Shown in pieces: positions 21,431 to 28,300 of a DNA stretch of 64,000 nucleotides. How positions within the stretch are numbered: position 1 is the first letter of the stretch; every line of letters starts with the position of its first letter. The position numbers and the translations under genes were made by a program. Source of the stretch: an uncultured Bacteroidales bacterium (GTDB taxonomy: Bacteria > Bacteroidota > Bacteroidia > Bacteroidales > Paludibacteraceae); contig ONEG01000009.1 in the NCBI GenBank assembly GCA_900316845.1, forward strand, positions 1 through 64,000, in the 5' to 3' direction. A model generated the notes under the pieces. It was given only the letters and a program-made list of their open reading frames with translations. It was not told the DNA's origin and made no database searches.

Positions 21431-22768
21431 ATGTTTGATAATTTAAGCGAACGATTAGAGAGGTCTTTTAAGATACTAAAAGGCGAGGGACGAATCACGG
21501 AGATCAACGTGGCGGAGACGGTCAAAGACATCCGCAAGGCATTGCTGGAAGCCGATGTGAACTATAAGACTGCAAAGCAGTTTACCGACCGCGTGAAGGA
21601 GAAAGCGATGGGTCAGAACGTGATCAATGCGGTGCGTCCGGGTCAGTTGATGATCAAGATCACGCATGACGAGTTGGCCGAGTTGATGGGTGGCGAGACG
21701 CAGGAGATCAACTTGAAAGGTTCACCGGCGGTCATCCTAATGTCGGGTTTGCAGGGTAGCGGTAAGACGACTTTTGCGTCGAAACTGGCGAACTACCTGC
21801 AGACGAAGAAAGGCAAAAAGGTGATGCTCGTCGCTTGCGACGTCTATCGTCCGGCGGCTATCGAGCAGCTGCGGGTGTTAGGAGAGCAGATCCACGCGAA
21901 AGTCTTCGCTAATGGTGGATTGCTTAATGGTGACGCGGCCAAGCCGCTTAATGGTGGTGATCCTGTGAAGATTGCGCAGGAGGCGATAGCGGAGGCGCGG
22001 AAGATGGGATACGACGTGGTGATCGTCGATACGGCAGGTCGTCTGGCGGTAGATGAGCAGATGATGAACGAGATAGCGGCTATCAAGAACACTATCGAGC
22101 CGAGTGAGACCTTGTTCGTCGTCGATGCCATGACCGGACAAGACGCGGTGAACACGGCGAAGGAGTTCAACGACCGGTTGGATTTCGACGGCGTAGTGCT
22201 GACGAAGCTGGACGGCGATGCTCGTGGTGGTGCGGCATTGAGTATCCGCACGGTGGTCAACAAGCCGATCAAGTTCATCGGAACGGGTGAGAAGATGGAA
22301 GCGCTGGATGTATTCCATCCGGCACGTATGGCAGACCGCATCCTCGGAATGGGTGATGTGGTGAGCCTCGTGGAGCGTGCGCAGGAGCAGTACGACGAAG
22401 AGGAAGCCCGCCGCATCAGCAAGAAGATCGCTAAGAATCAGTTCGATTTCAACGACTTCATGGGTCAGTTGAGCCAGATCAAGAAGATGGGTTCGATGAA
22501 AGAGCTGATGGGCATGATTCCGGGCATGGACAAAGCGCTGAAAGGTGTGGAGGTGAGCGACGATGCGTTCAAGCCGATTGAGGCGATGATCCACTCCATG
22601 ACGCCTGCCGAGCGTGCCAATCCGGGGCTGCTGAACGGCAGCCGCAAGAACCGCATCGCCAAAGGTGCGGGTGTGACGATCGTGGAACTGAACCGCTTTA
22701 TCAAGCAGTTTGAGCAGACGTCGAAGATGATGCGGAAAGTGCAACAGATGAGCGGCAAGAGAAGATAA
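21431..22768 (+). CDS. ffh: Signal recognition particle protein Ffh
   Basis: The SRP54 GTPase that binds signal sequences and 4.5S RNA and delivers ribosomes to FtsY. The N domain (1-90) is followed by the G domain with P-loop GLQGSGKTT at 106-114, 'DTAGR', 'TKLDGDARGG' and the Met-rich M domain after about residue 310 (MGSMKELMGMIPGMDK). At residues 161-176, in the loop after 'LGEQIHAKVFA', a 16-residue low-complexity insertion (NGGLLNGDAAKPLNGG) stands where other Ffh proteins have a short acidic loop before 'DPVKIAQEAI'. The loop is exposed, so function is probably kept. It heads the rightward operon ffh, 22769, prfA, rsmE, PAP2. Confidence 0.97.
   Translation: MFDNLSERLERSFKILKGEGRITEINVAETVKDIRKALLEADVNYKTAKQFTDRVKEKAMGQNVINAVRPGQLMIKITHDELAELMGGETQEINLKGSPAVILMSGLQGSGKTTFASKLANYLQTKKGKKVMLVACDVYRPAAIEQLRVLGEQIHAKVFANGGLLNGDAAKPLNGGDPVKIAQEAIAEARKMGYDVVIVDTAGRLAVDEQMMNEIAAIKNTIEPSETLFVVDAMTGQDAVNTAKEFNDRLDFDGVVLTKLDGDARGGAALSIRTVVNKPIKFIGTGEKMEALDVFHPARMADRILGMGDVVSLVERAQEQYDEEEARRISKKIAKNQFDFNDFMGQLSQIKKMGSMKELMGMIPGMDKALKGVEVSDDAFKPIEAMIHSMTPAERANPGLLNGSRKNRIAKGAGVTIVELNRFIKQFEQTSKMMRKVQQMSGKRR
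21911..21957 (+). repeat. AATGGTGG-type repeat inserted in frame in ffh
   Basis: Three copies of a TTAATGGTGG-like word around a small GCGGCCAAGCCGC stem encode residues 161-176 of Ffh. Confidence 0.6.
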
Positions 22769-23200
22769 ATGGGCGACAGAAGTAGAAATAGAGGTTTAGG
22801 CGGCGCGTTGCGGATGCGCGACAAGCAGGCGTATTACGGCTTGTTGGTCGTGATCATCGCCGTGTTGGGATTCGGTGCGTACAAGCTGATTCGGTTTGCG
22901 GCGAGTGAGTTGCGCGCGATGCCGAACGATGATCCCGACATGGAGATGAACGTCGATGAGCTGCGTATCCACAAGGCGGAAGAGCAAGACGCGATTCTGA
23001 TGGGTGACAGCCTGAGCCAGCAGTATAACCTGGACTCCATCAAGCGCAAGGTGCAGATCGACACGCGGCCGGTATATCGTCCGCCGCGGAAGAACGACGA
23101 GTGGTATATCACGAAGAAAGAGTGGAAGTCGATATTCAAGAACTACCGCATCTGGCGGAGAATGAAGCAGAAGGACGAGGAGGATGATGATAGGAGATAG
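22769..23200 (+). CDS. Hypothetical single-pass membrane protein (143 aa)
   Basis: The ATG directly follows the ffh TAA. A basic N-terminus precedes one transmembrane helix (about residues 22-42, YYGLLVVIIAVLGFGAYKLI), then an acidic part and a C-terminal Trp/Lys-rich part (DEWYITKKEWKSIFKNYRIWRRM). The topology is probably N-in with a soluble C-terminal domain outside. No family is recognised. The last codons (EEDDDRR) lie in a GATAGGA tandem repeat. Confidence 0.7.
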   Translation: MGDRSRNRGLGGALRMRDKQAYYGLLVVIIAVLGFGAYKLIRFAASELRAMPNDDPDMEMNVDELRIHKAEEQDAILMGDSLSQQYNLDSIKRKVQIDTRPVYRPPRKNDEWYITKKEWKSIFKNYRIWRRMKQKDEEDDDRR

Positions 23201-23227
23201 GATGATAGGTGATAGGAGATAGGAGAT
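23183..23227 (+). repeat. GATAGGA heptanucleotide repeat supplying the prfA ribosome site
   Basis: GATAGGA/GATAGGA/TGATAGG/TGATAGGA/GATAGGA units run from the end of the membrane protein gene to the TTG start of prfA. The last unit provides an AGGAG six bases before that start. Confidence 0.7.
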
Positions 23228-24328
23228 TTGGATATATTAGATAAAATAGAAGGATTAGAGGCAAAGTTTCACGAGGTGAGTTTGCTGATTACGGACCCAT
23301 CGGTGATAGCCGATCAGGCGCGGTATGTGCGTCTGAATAGGGATTATCATGACTTGGAGCGGGTGTTAGAATGTGCGCATCGGTACAAGAAAGCCGTGAC
23401 GGAGTTGCAGGACGCGAAGGATTTATTTTATAACGAGACCGACGCGGAGATGAAAGAGATGGCGAAAGCGGAGATCGATGAACTCGAACCGCAGATCCCG
23501 AAACTCGAAGAGGAGCTGAAGCTGCAACTGCTGCCGCAAGATCCCGAAGACGGCAAGAATGTCGTGATGGAGATCCGTGGCGGTACTGGTGGTGACGAAG
23601 CGGCGATCTTCGCCGGAGACCTCTTCCGGATGTACACCAAGTATTTCGAGCTCAAGGGTTTCAAATACACCGTCTCGTCGTTTACGGAAGGCGCTGCAGG
23701 CGGATACAAAGAGATCATCTTCAACGTCACGGGTCAGAACGTCTATGGGACGCTCAAATACGAGAGCGGCGTGCACCGCGTACAGCGAGTGCCGGTGACG
23801 GAGACGCAGGGCAGAGTACATACCTCGGCTGCGACGGTCGCGGTGCTGCCTGAGGCGGATGAGTTTGAGGTGCATATCAACGAAGGCGAGATCAAATGGG
23901 AGACTTTCCGTTCGGGCGGTGCCGGCGGGCAGAACGTCAACAAGGTCGAGTCGGGTGTGCGGTTGCGATATAACTGGAAGAACCCGAACACAGGTGAAGT
24001 GCAGGAGATCCTCATCGAGTGTACGGAGACACGCGACCAGCCGAAGAACAAAGAGCGTGCGCTCTCGCGCCTGCGTACGCAGATTTATGATAAGGAGCAC
24101 CAGAAATATATTGACGACATTGCGGCGCGAAGAAAGACCATGGTCTCCACAGGAGATCGTTCGGCGAAGATCAGGACGTATAACTACCCGCAAGGCCGTA
24201 TCACCGACCACCGCATCGGATACACGGTTTATAACCTCGCGGCGTTCATGGACGGAGATATACAGGGTGTGATCGATGCGCTGCAGGTAGCGGAGAATGC
24301 GGAGAGGCTCAAAGAATCGGAGCTGTAA
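23228..24328 (+). CDS. prfA: Peptide chain release factor 1
   Basis: RF1 ends translation at UAA and UAG. I keep the TTG start (LDILDKIEGLEAKF...) because an AGGAG lies just before it and no better start aligns. The hydrolysis motif is GGAGGQ near residues 231-236; the codon-reading tripeptide, in 'VQRVPVTETQGRVHTSAATVAVLPE', is P-V-T instead of the usual P-A-T, within RF1 variation (RF2 would have SPF). 366 residues is normal. A 10-bp perfect hairpin (24312-24339) spans the stop codon. Its ribosome site comes from a tandem repeat. Confidence 0.95.
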   Translation: MDILDKIEGLEAKFHEVSLLITDPSVIADQARYVRLNRDYHDLERVLECAHRYKKAVTELQDAKDLFYNETDAEMKEMAKAEIDELEPQIPKLEEELKLQLLPQDPEDGKNVVMEIRGGTGGDEAAIFAGDLFRMYTKYFELKGFKYTVSSFTEGAAGGYKEIIFNVTGQNVYGTLKYESGVHRVQRVPVTETQGRVHTSAATVAVLPEADEFEVHINEGEIKWETFRSGGAGGQNVNKVESGVRLRYNWKNPNTGEVQEILIECTETRDQPKNKERALSRLRTQIYDKEHQKYIDDIAARRKTMVSTGDRSAKIRTYNYPQGRITDHRIGYTVYNLAAFMDGDIQGVIDALQVAENAERLKESEL

Positions 24329-24339
24329 CTCCGATTCTT
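24312..24339. terminator. 10-bp perfect hairpin over the prfA stop
   Basis: AAGAATCGGA and TCCGATTCTT around an 8-nt loop that holds the TAA. An A/T-rich repeat, not a T tract, follows, so it may stabilise or partly terminate the transcript. Confidence 0.5.
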
Positions 24340-24373
24340 AAATTAAAAATTAAAAATTAAGAATTAAAAATTG
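24340..24373 (+). repeat. AATTAAA heptanucleotide repeat before rsmE
   Basis: Units AATTAAA, AATTAAA, AATTAAG, AATTAAA, AATTGGG fill the prfA-rsmE gap. Confidence 0.75.
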
Positions 24374-24382
24374 GGGATTTCG

Positions 24383-25090
24383 GTGTATCTTTTTTATTGT
24401 CCGGACATAGAGAAAACGCAGACACTTTCCGAAGAGGAGAGCGGGCATTGCGTGCGGGTGCTGCGGTACAGCGCGGGTGATGAGATTCTGATTACCGACG
24501 GGAAAGGTACGACCTATACGGCGCGGATCACGAATCCGCATCCCAAGCATTGCGATTTTGAGATTATCAGCCGCGAGGCGCAGGAGGCGCTGCATGATTT
24601 TCATCTGCATATAGCCGTTGCGCCGACGAAGAATATCGAGCGGGTAGAGTGGTTGGTAGAGAAATGTACGGAGATAGGTGCAGACGAGATCACGATGCTG
24701 CTCTGCCGGTTCTCCGAACGCAAGCAGATCCGTATGGACAGACTGGAGAAGATCATGCTCTCTGCGGCGAAGCAGAGCCTGAAAAACTACCTGCCGGTGC
24801 TGCATGACTTGCAGGATTTCAAGACTTTTATTCACGAACAAGCGCAGAAAGACCAGGACTGCTTCATCGCCCATTGTTACAAGGACGACAAGCGCGAGTT
24901 GAAGAGTGAGATTCAGCCCGGCCGCGATGTGTTGGTGCTGATCGGTCCGGAAGGCGACTTCAGCGAAGAGGAGGTGAACGAGGCGCTGGCGTTGGGATTT
25001 AAGCCTGTGGGATTAGGCAAAGCGAGACTGCGGACGGAGACGGCGGCGATTGTCGCGTGCCATACGGCGGTGTTGATGAATGAATATTGA
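24383..25090 (+). CDS. rsmE: 16S rRNA (uracil-1498-N3) methyltransferase RsmE
   Basis: A SPOUT-class methyltransferase that modifies U1498 in the decoding centre. I choose the GTG at 24383 because 'VYLFYCPDI' aligns with the usual RsmE N-terminus; a TTG four codons upstream is possible. The C-terminal trefoil knot is clear: 'VLIGPEGDFSEEEVNEALALGFKPVGLGKARLRTETAAIVA', which binds S-adenosylmethionine. An N-terminal PUA-like domain (HCVRVLRYSAGDEILITDGKG) binds RNA. The stop lies within the PAP2 gene start (11-bp overlap). Confidence 0.93.
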   Translation: MYLFYCPDIEKTQTLSEEESGHCVRVLRYSAGDEILITDGKGTTYTARITNPHPKHCDFEIISREAQEALHDFHLHIAVAPTKNIERVEWLVEKCTEIGADEITMLLCRFSERKQIRMDRLEKIMLSAAKQSLKNYLPVLHDLQDFKTFIHEQAQKDQDCFIAHCYKDDKRELKSEIQPGRDVLVLIGPEGDFSEEEVNEALALGFKPVGLGKARLRTETAAIVACHTAVLMNEY

Positions 25091-25649
25091 TTACGATATA
25101 TTATTATGGATCAACGGTCATGGCAGCGAGTGGCTGGATGCGTTGATGTGGGGAATCAGTCGGTCGAATACGTGGATTCCGCTGTATATGTTGCTGGCAG
25201 TACTGATCACGTGGCGGTTTAAGCGTTGGTGGACGGTGATGCTGGTTCTTGTGGGATTCGGTGTGGCTGTAGGCATGAGCGACTGGATCTGCAGCGGCGT
25301 GTTAAAACCGATCGTCTGCAGGCTGCGACCGACGCATGAGCCGGCTCTCGATCCGCTGCGGTTGGTATATGGCTATATCGGCGGGAAGTATGGTTTTTGC
25401 AGCTCTCATGCGGCGAACACGATGGCTGCGGGACTGCTCTTCAGTCTGATCTATAGAAACAGATATGCCACCATCGGTCTGATGACTTGGGTGGCACTGA
25501 ACTGTTATAGCCGGATGTATCTCGGGGTTCATTACCCGACAGATATCATTGCCGGTCTGGTTGTTGGATCTTTATGGGCGCTGCTTGTCTGGCTGGTGCT
25601 CCGGCGGCTCCACGTGGTCGGCGAGGCAGCTCGGCAGGGTGGTTCATAA
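25080..25649 (+). CDS. PAP2-family membrane phosphatase (189 aa)
   Basis: A lipid phosphate phosphatase-type protein. The three signature motifs are present: K76-x(6)-R83-P84 (KPIVCRLRP), S109-H110 in 'CSSHAANTMA', and R145-x(5)-H151-x(3)-D155 (RMYLGVHYPTD). About five transmembrane helices are predicted. Likely substrates are undecaprenyl pyrophosphate or phosphatidylglycerophosphate, at the outer face of the inner membrane. The 3' end overlaps the convergent gene 25546-25950 by about 104 bp. Confidence 0.9.
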   Translation: MNIDYDILLWINGHGSEWLDALMWGISRSNTWIPLYMLLAVLITWRFKRWWTVMLVLVGFGVAVGMSDWICSGVLKPIVCRLRPTHEPALDPLRLVYGYIGGKYGFCSSHAANTMAAGLLFSLIYRNRYATIGLMTWVALNCYSRMYLGVHYPTDIIAGLVVGSLWALLVWLVLRRLHVVGEAARQGGS

Positions 25650-25950
25650 AGCGCTCGAACTCCTCCGGCGTGAGCAGGTTCTTGAGTTCGTTATGGATAG
25701 CCTGCATGCGCTCGAGGTTCTGGGCTCTGCTCAGCCCTTTCTGGCGCACCAAGGCATACTTGAGATGCATGCGATAGAGGGTGTCGATACGGACGGAATC
25801 GGTGATGCCTAACTCGCGAACGAGACGCATGGTTTGCTTCAATGCCTCCTCCTGCGGAGTCCGCTGCAGACGAGGTTCAGAGACCGGCTCTTGCGCCATC
25901 ATCAAGCCCGATAAGAGGGCAAGGGAAAGAATAGATAAGAGTTTTTTCAT
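25546..25950 (-). CDS. Secreted hypothetical protein (134 aa)
   Basis: A clear signal peptide (MKKLLSILSLALLSGLMMAQ) is followed by a helical domain rich in Arg, Glu and Leu (QEEALKQTMRLVRELGITDSVRIDTLYRMHLKYALVRQKGLSRAQNLERMQAIHNELKNLLTPEEFERFM is the long stretch at residues 33-103). The C-terminus is a Pro/Arg/Ala-rich tail. The pattern resembles periplasmic Spy/CpxP-like or small helical stress proteins, but this is only a resemblance. Its last 34 residues overlap the PAP2 gene tail to tail. Confidence 0.75.
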   Translation of the reverse strand: MKKLLSILSLALLSGLMMAQEPVSEPRLQRTPQEEALKQTMRLVRELGITDSVRIDTLYRMHLKYALVRQKGLSRAQNLERMQAIHNELKNLLTPEEFERFMNHPAELPRRPRGAAGAPARQAAPIKIQQPDRQ

Positions 25951-25960
25951 AATAGTATTA

Positions 25961-25994
25961 TAGGTAGTCCTAGGTAGTCCTAGGAAGTCCTAAG
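25961..25994. repeat. 10-nt TAGGTAGTCC tandem repeat
   Basis: Three units of TAGG(T/A)AGTCC between the secreted protein gene and the permease gene. The longer relative at 34741-34826 has nine units. Confidence 0.75.
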
Positions 25995-26012
25995 AAATTT
26001 ACTACAAAAATC

Positions 26013-27245
26013 GTGCCGAAAATACCGGAAATAGGGATAGCTCAGCGACTTTATTTTTCGCAGCAAGGCGGAACGCGTTCCTCGCGCCCGGCTATCCGCG
26101 TGGCTTTGGCGGGCATCATCGTGGGTGTAGCGGTGATGATCGTGACGATTTGTGTGGTGGTGGGATTCAAGCGGACGGTGACGCAGAAAGTGGCGGGTTT
26201 TGGCGCGCATATTCAGGTTGTGTCGTTCGATAATAACAACACGTACGACATGCAACCCATCGAGGTGTCGGACAGCATGCTGACGAGTCTGAGAGGGTAC
26301 GAGCATGTGGCGGCGGTAGCGCCGTTCATCACCAAACCCGGCATGCTCAAGACCGATTCGGCGTTCCGCGGGATGGTGCTCAAGGGCACGGATTATTGGG
26401 ATTTCTTTGAGCAGAATATCGTTGCAGGCGAAGTGCCGACGAGAGCCGGCGAAGTGGTGGTGTCCCGCGAGACGGCAAAGGCGCTCAAACTGGCGGTGGG
26501 CGATGCGGTGAATGCGTATTTCGTTGATGAGACGAACGTTCGCGCACGGCGGTATAAGATCTCGGGTATCTACGAGACGGGATTCGGGCAATACGACGAG
26601 CTGTTTATCATCGGGACGTTAGAGGACGCACGGCGGTTGCAGGCATGGGACGAAGGGACATACTCCGGTGTGGAGATCCTCGTGGATGACATGCGGAATC
26701 TGGACGAGACGGCGGACAAAATCTATTTCGCGACCGTCAATCATCTGGATGAAGAAGGGTACAACGTCTATTACGTCCAGACGCTGCATGAGCAAAATCC
26801 TGCGGTCTTTGCATGGCTCGATCTGCTGGATATGAACGTGGTGGTGATCATCGTGTTGATGCTGCTGGTAGCAGGCTTTAATATGGTCTCGGGGCTGATT
26901 ATTCTGATTCTCGACGGCGTGCAGGTCATCGGTACGCTGAAGGCGCTTGGCGCGGACAATCGGTTTGTGCAGCGGATCTTCCTCACGCAGGCGGCGATGC
27001 TGATCGGCAAAGGTATGGTGTGGGGCAATATGATCGGTCTGGGACTCGTCGCCGTGCAGTATTTCAGCCATCTCATCCCGCTCGAGGCGAGCACGTACTA
27101 CGTCTCGTACGTACCGATGGCGTTTGCGTGGGGATGGATCATCGCGCTGAATATTCTCACAGCTGTGGTGTCGCTGCTGATTCTGCTGCTGCCATCGCGA
27201 ATCGTAGCGAAGATCAGCCCGGCGAGAGTGATGCATTTTGAATAA
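26013..27245 (+). CDS. FtsX-like ABC transporter permease of the LolC/LolE type (410 aa)
   Basis: The start is a GTG at 26013. A transmembrane helix at about residues 28-51, a large periplasmic domain (52-270) and three further helices (about 275-305, 325-350, 375-400) give the FtsX/MacB fold. Its size and the 'VVVGFKRTVTQKVAGFGAHIQV' motif are those of lipoprotein-releasing permeases, which extract lipoproteins from the inner membrane with the LolD ATPase. No ATPase gene is adjacent. It overlaps the next gene by the TAATG junction. Confidence 0.88.
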   Translation: MPKIPEIGIAQRLYFSQQGGTRSSRPAIRVALAGIIVGVAVMIVTICVVVGFKRTVTQKVAGFGAHIQVVSFDNNNTYDMQPIEVSDSMLTSLRGYEHVAAVAPFITKPGMLKTDSAFRGMVLKGTDYWDFFEQNIVAGEVPTRAGEVVVSRETAKALKLAVGDAVNAYFVDETNVRARRYKISGIYETGFGQYDELFIIGTLEDARRLQAWDEGTYSGVEILVDDMRNLDETADKIYFATVNHLDEEGYNVYYVQTLHEQNPAVFAWLDLLDMNVVVIIVLMLLVAGFNMVSGLIILILDGVQVIGTLKALGADNRFVQRIFLTQAAMLIGKGMVWGNMIGLGLVAVQYFSHLIPLEASTYYVSYVPMAFAWGWIIALNILTAVVSLLILLLPSRIVAKISPARVMHFE

Positions 27246-28102
27246 TGAAGTTACAGACGATAGTGGATATTAAGCCTTCCAAGTGGAAGATCGGGTATGA
27301 GGATACGGTTCTCATGCTCGGTTCGTGTTTCTCCGACGAGATAGGAAGGCAGATGGCGGAAAGGAAGATGCAGGTGACGTGCAATCCGTTCGGGACGCTG
27401 TATAACCCGCTGTCGATCGCGAATGCGATCCATATGACCGAACTGCCGGAGCTCGTGGAGCACGACGGCTTATGGCACTCGATGGCGCATCATGGTTCGT
27501 TCTCGCGGGCTACGAAAGAAGAGGCGGAGAAAGCGGTTGCGGAATCTATCGAGACGATGCAGCGGGCTTTGGAAGAAGCGACGGTCGTCATCGTCACCTT
27601 CGGCACGGCGTGGGTGTATGAGCTTTCAGCCATCAGCCATCAGCCATCAGTTATTGTGGGGAATTGCCATAAGATGCCGGAGAAATGGTTCAGCAGAAGG
27701 CGGTTGACGGTCGAGGAGATTGTCGAAGCATGGCAACCTGTCTTGGTGCAGTATGCCGATAAAAAATGGCTTTTCACGGTCTCGCCCATACGCCATGTAC
27801 GCGATGGTTTGCACGAGAACCAGGTTAGCAAAGCGACGCTGCTGATGGCGGTGGACCAAATGGTAAATAGTACATGGCCAAATGGTAAATGGCAATATTT
27901 CCCGAGTTATGAGATTGTAATGGATGAGTTGCGGGATTATCGTTTTTATGCCGATGATCTGGTGCATCCGTCGAATATGGCGGTGGAGTATATCTGGGAG
28001 CGGTTCTGCGAGACGTTCTGTACGTCGCAGACGATCAATGCGATGCATATCGCGCATAAAGAATGGAAGTTCGCCCACCATCGCCCGTTGCATGAGGCTT
28101 AG
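27245..28102 (+). CDS. GSCFA-domain protein (285 aa)
   Basis: The GSCF signature is at residues 26-30 (LMLGSCFSDEIG), followed by 'CNPFGTLYNPLSIANAI', the standard start of the GSCFA family, an SGNH-hydrolase-like group mainly of Bacteroidetes and Proteobacteria. A late 'DDLVHPSNMAVEYIWE' supplies the catalytic Asp-x-x-His. Its biological substrate is unknown. Two in-frame tandem repeats interrupt it: a TCAGCCA array (residues 128-135) and an AAATGGT array (about 203-216), both away from the conserved motifs. Confidence 0.9.
   Translation: MKLQTIVDIKPSKWKIGYEDTVLMLGSCFSDEIGRQMAERKMQVTCNPFGTLYNPLSIANAIHMTELPELVEHDGLWHSMAHHGSFSRATKEEAEKAVAESIETMQRALEEATVVIVTFGTAWVYELSAISHQPSVIVGNCHKMPEKWFSRRRLTVEEIVEAWQPVLVQYADKKWLFTVSPIRHVRDGLHENQVSKATLLMAVDQMVNSTWPNGKWQYFPSYEIVMDELRDYRFYADDLVHPSNMAVEYIWERFCETFCTSQTINAMHIAHKEWKFAHHRPLHEA
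27626..27650 (+). repeat. TCAGCCA heptanucleotide repeat inside the GSCFA gene
   Basis: Three and a half exact TCAGCCA units, in frame, encode SAISHQPS. Confidence 0.8.
27853..27891 (+). repeat. AAATGGT-type repeat inside the GSCFA gene
   Basis: AAATGGT/AAATAGT/ACATGGCC/AAATGGT/AAATGGC, in frame, encoding DQMVNSTWPNGKW. Confidence 0.75.
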
Positions 28103-28290
28103 GCTTCATCGACCAGCATCTGACAGTTCTTGCAATCGAACGTCAGTTTCAGTTTTTTTCCTGTCTTCAGACGCAGATACTTCGGTTCCTTGTCTTTGGG
28201 ATAAGGATTCGTCTTTCTACAATGACCTAACTCGAAGAGCAGGCAGTATCGGCAGGTCATCAAACTATGTACCATTTGGTCATTTACCAT
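28099..28290 (-). pseudogene. Detached C-terminal piece of the U32 peptidase (63 aa)
   Basis: After a repeat-derived start (MVNDQMVHSL) comes 'MTCRYCLLFELGHCRK' and 'YLRLKTGKKLKLTFDCKNCQMLV', which is the usual Cys-rich end of Bacteroidales U32 peptidases (Cys-x2-Cys ... Cys-x2-Cys, probably a metal site). Its ATG overlaps the stop of the U32 frame in the word ATGGTAA, so coupled translation is possible and the piece might act as a separate subunit. Part of the domain between the two frames appears to be missing. Confidence 0.7.
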
Positions 28291-28300
28291 GTACCATTTA
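28264..28300. repeat. ATGGTAA-type repeat at the U32 split
   Basis: Units ACCATTT/GGTCATTT/ACCATGT/ACCATTT (7 and 8 nt) on the plus strand. On the coding strand they provide the TAA of one frame and the ATG of the next. Confidence 0.8.

Noticed and set aside
21878..22744. A 288-codon leftward frame opposite ffh
   Set aside because: His/Arg/Leu-rich shadow of a conserved essential gene.
23228..24328. PVT in RF1 as a sign of changed stop-codon reading
   Set aside because: RF1 tolerates variation at the middle position of P-x-T; there is no sign of recoded stops in the window.
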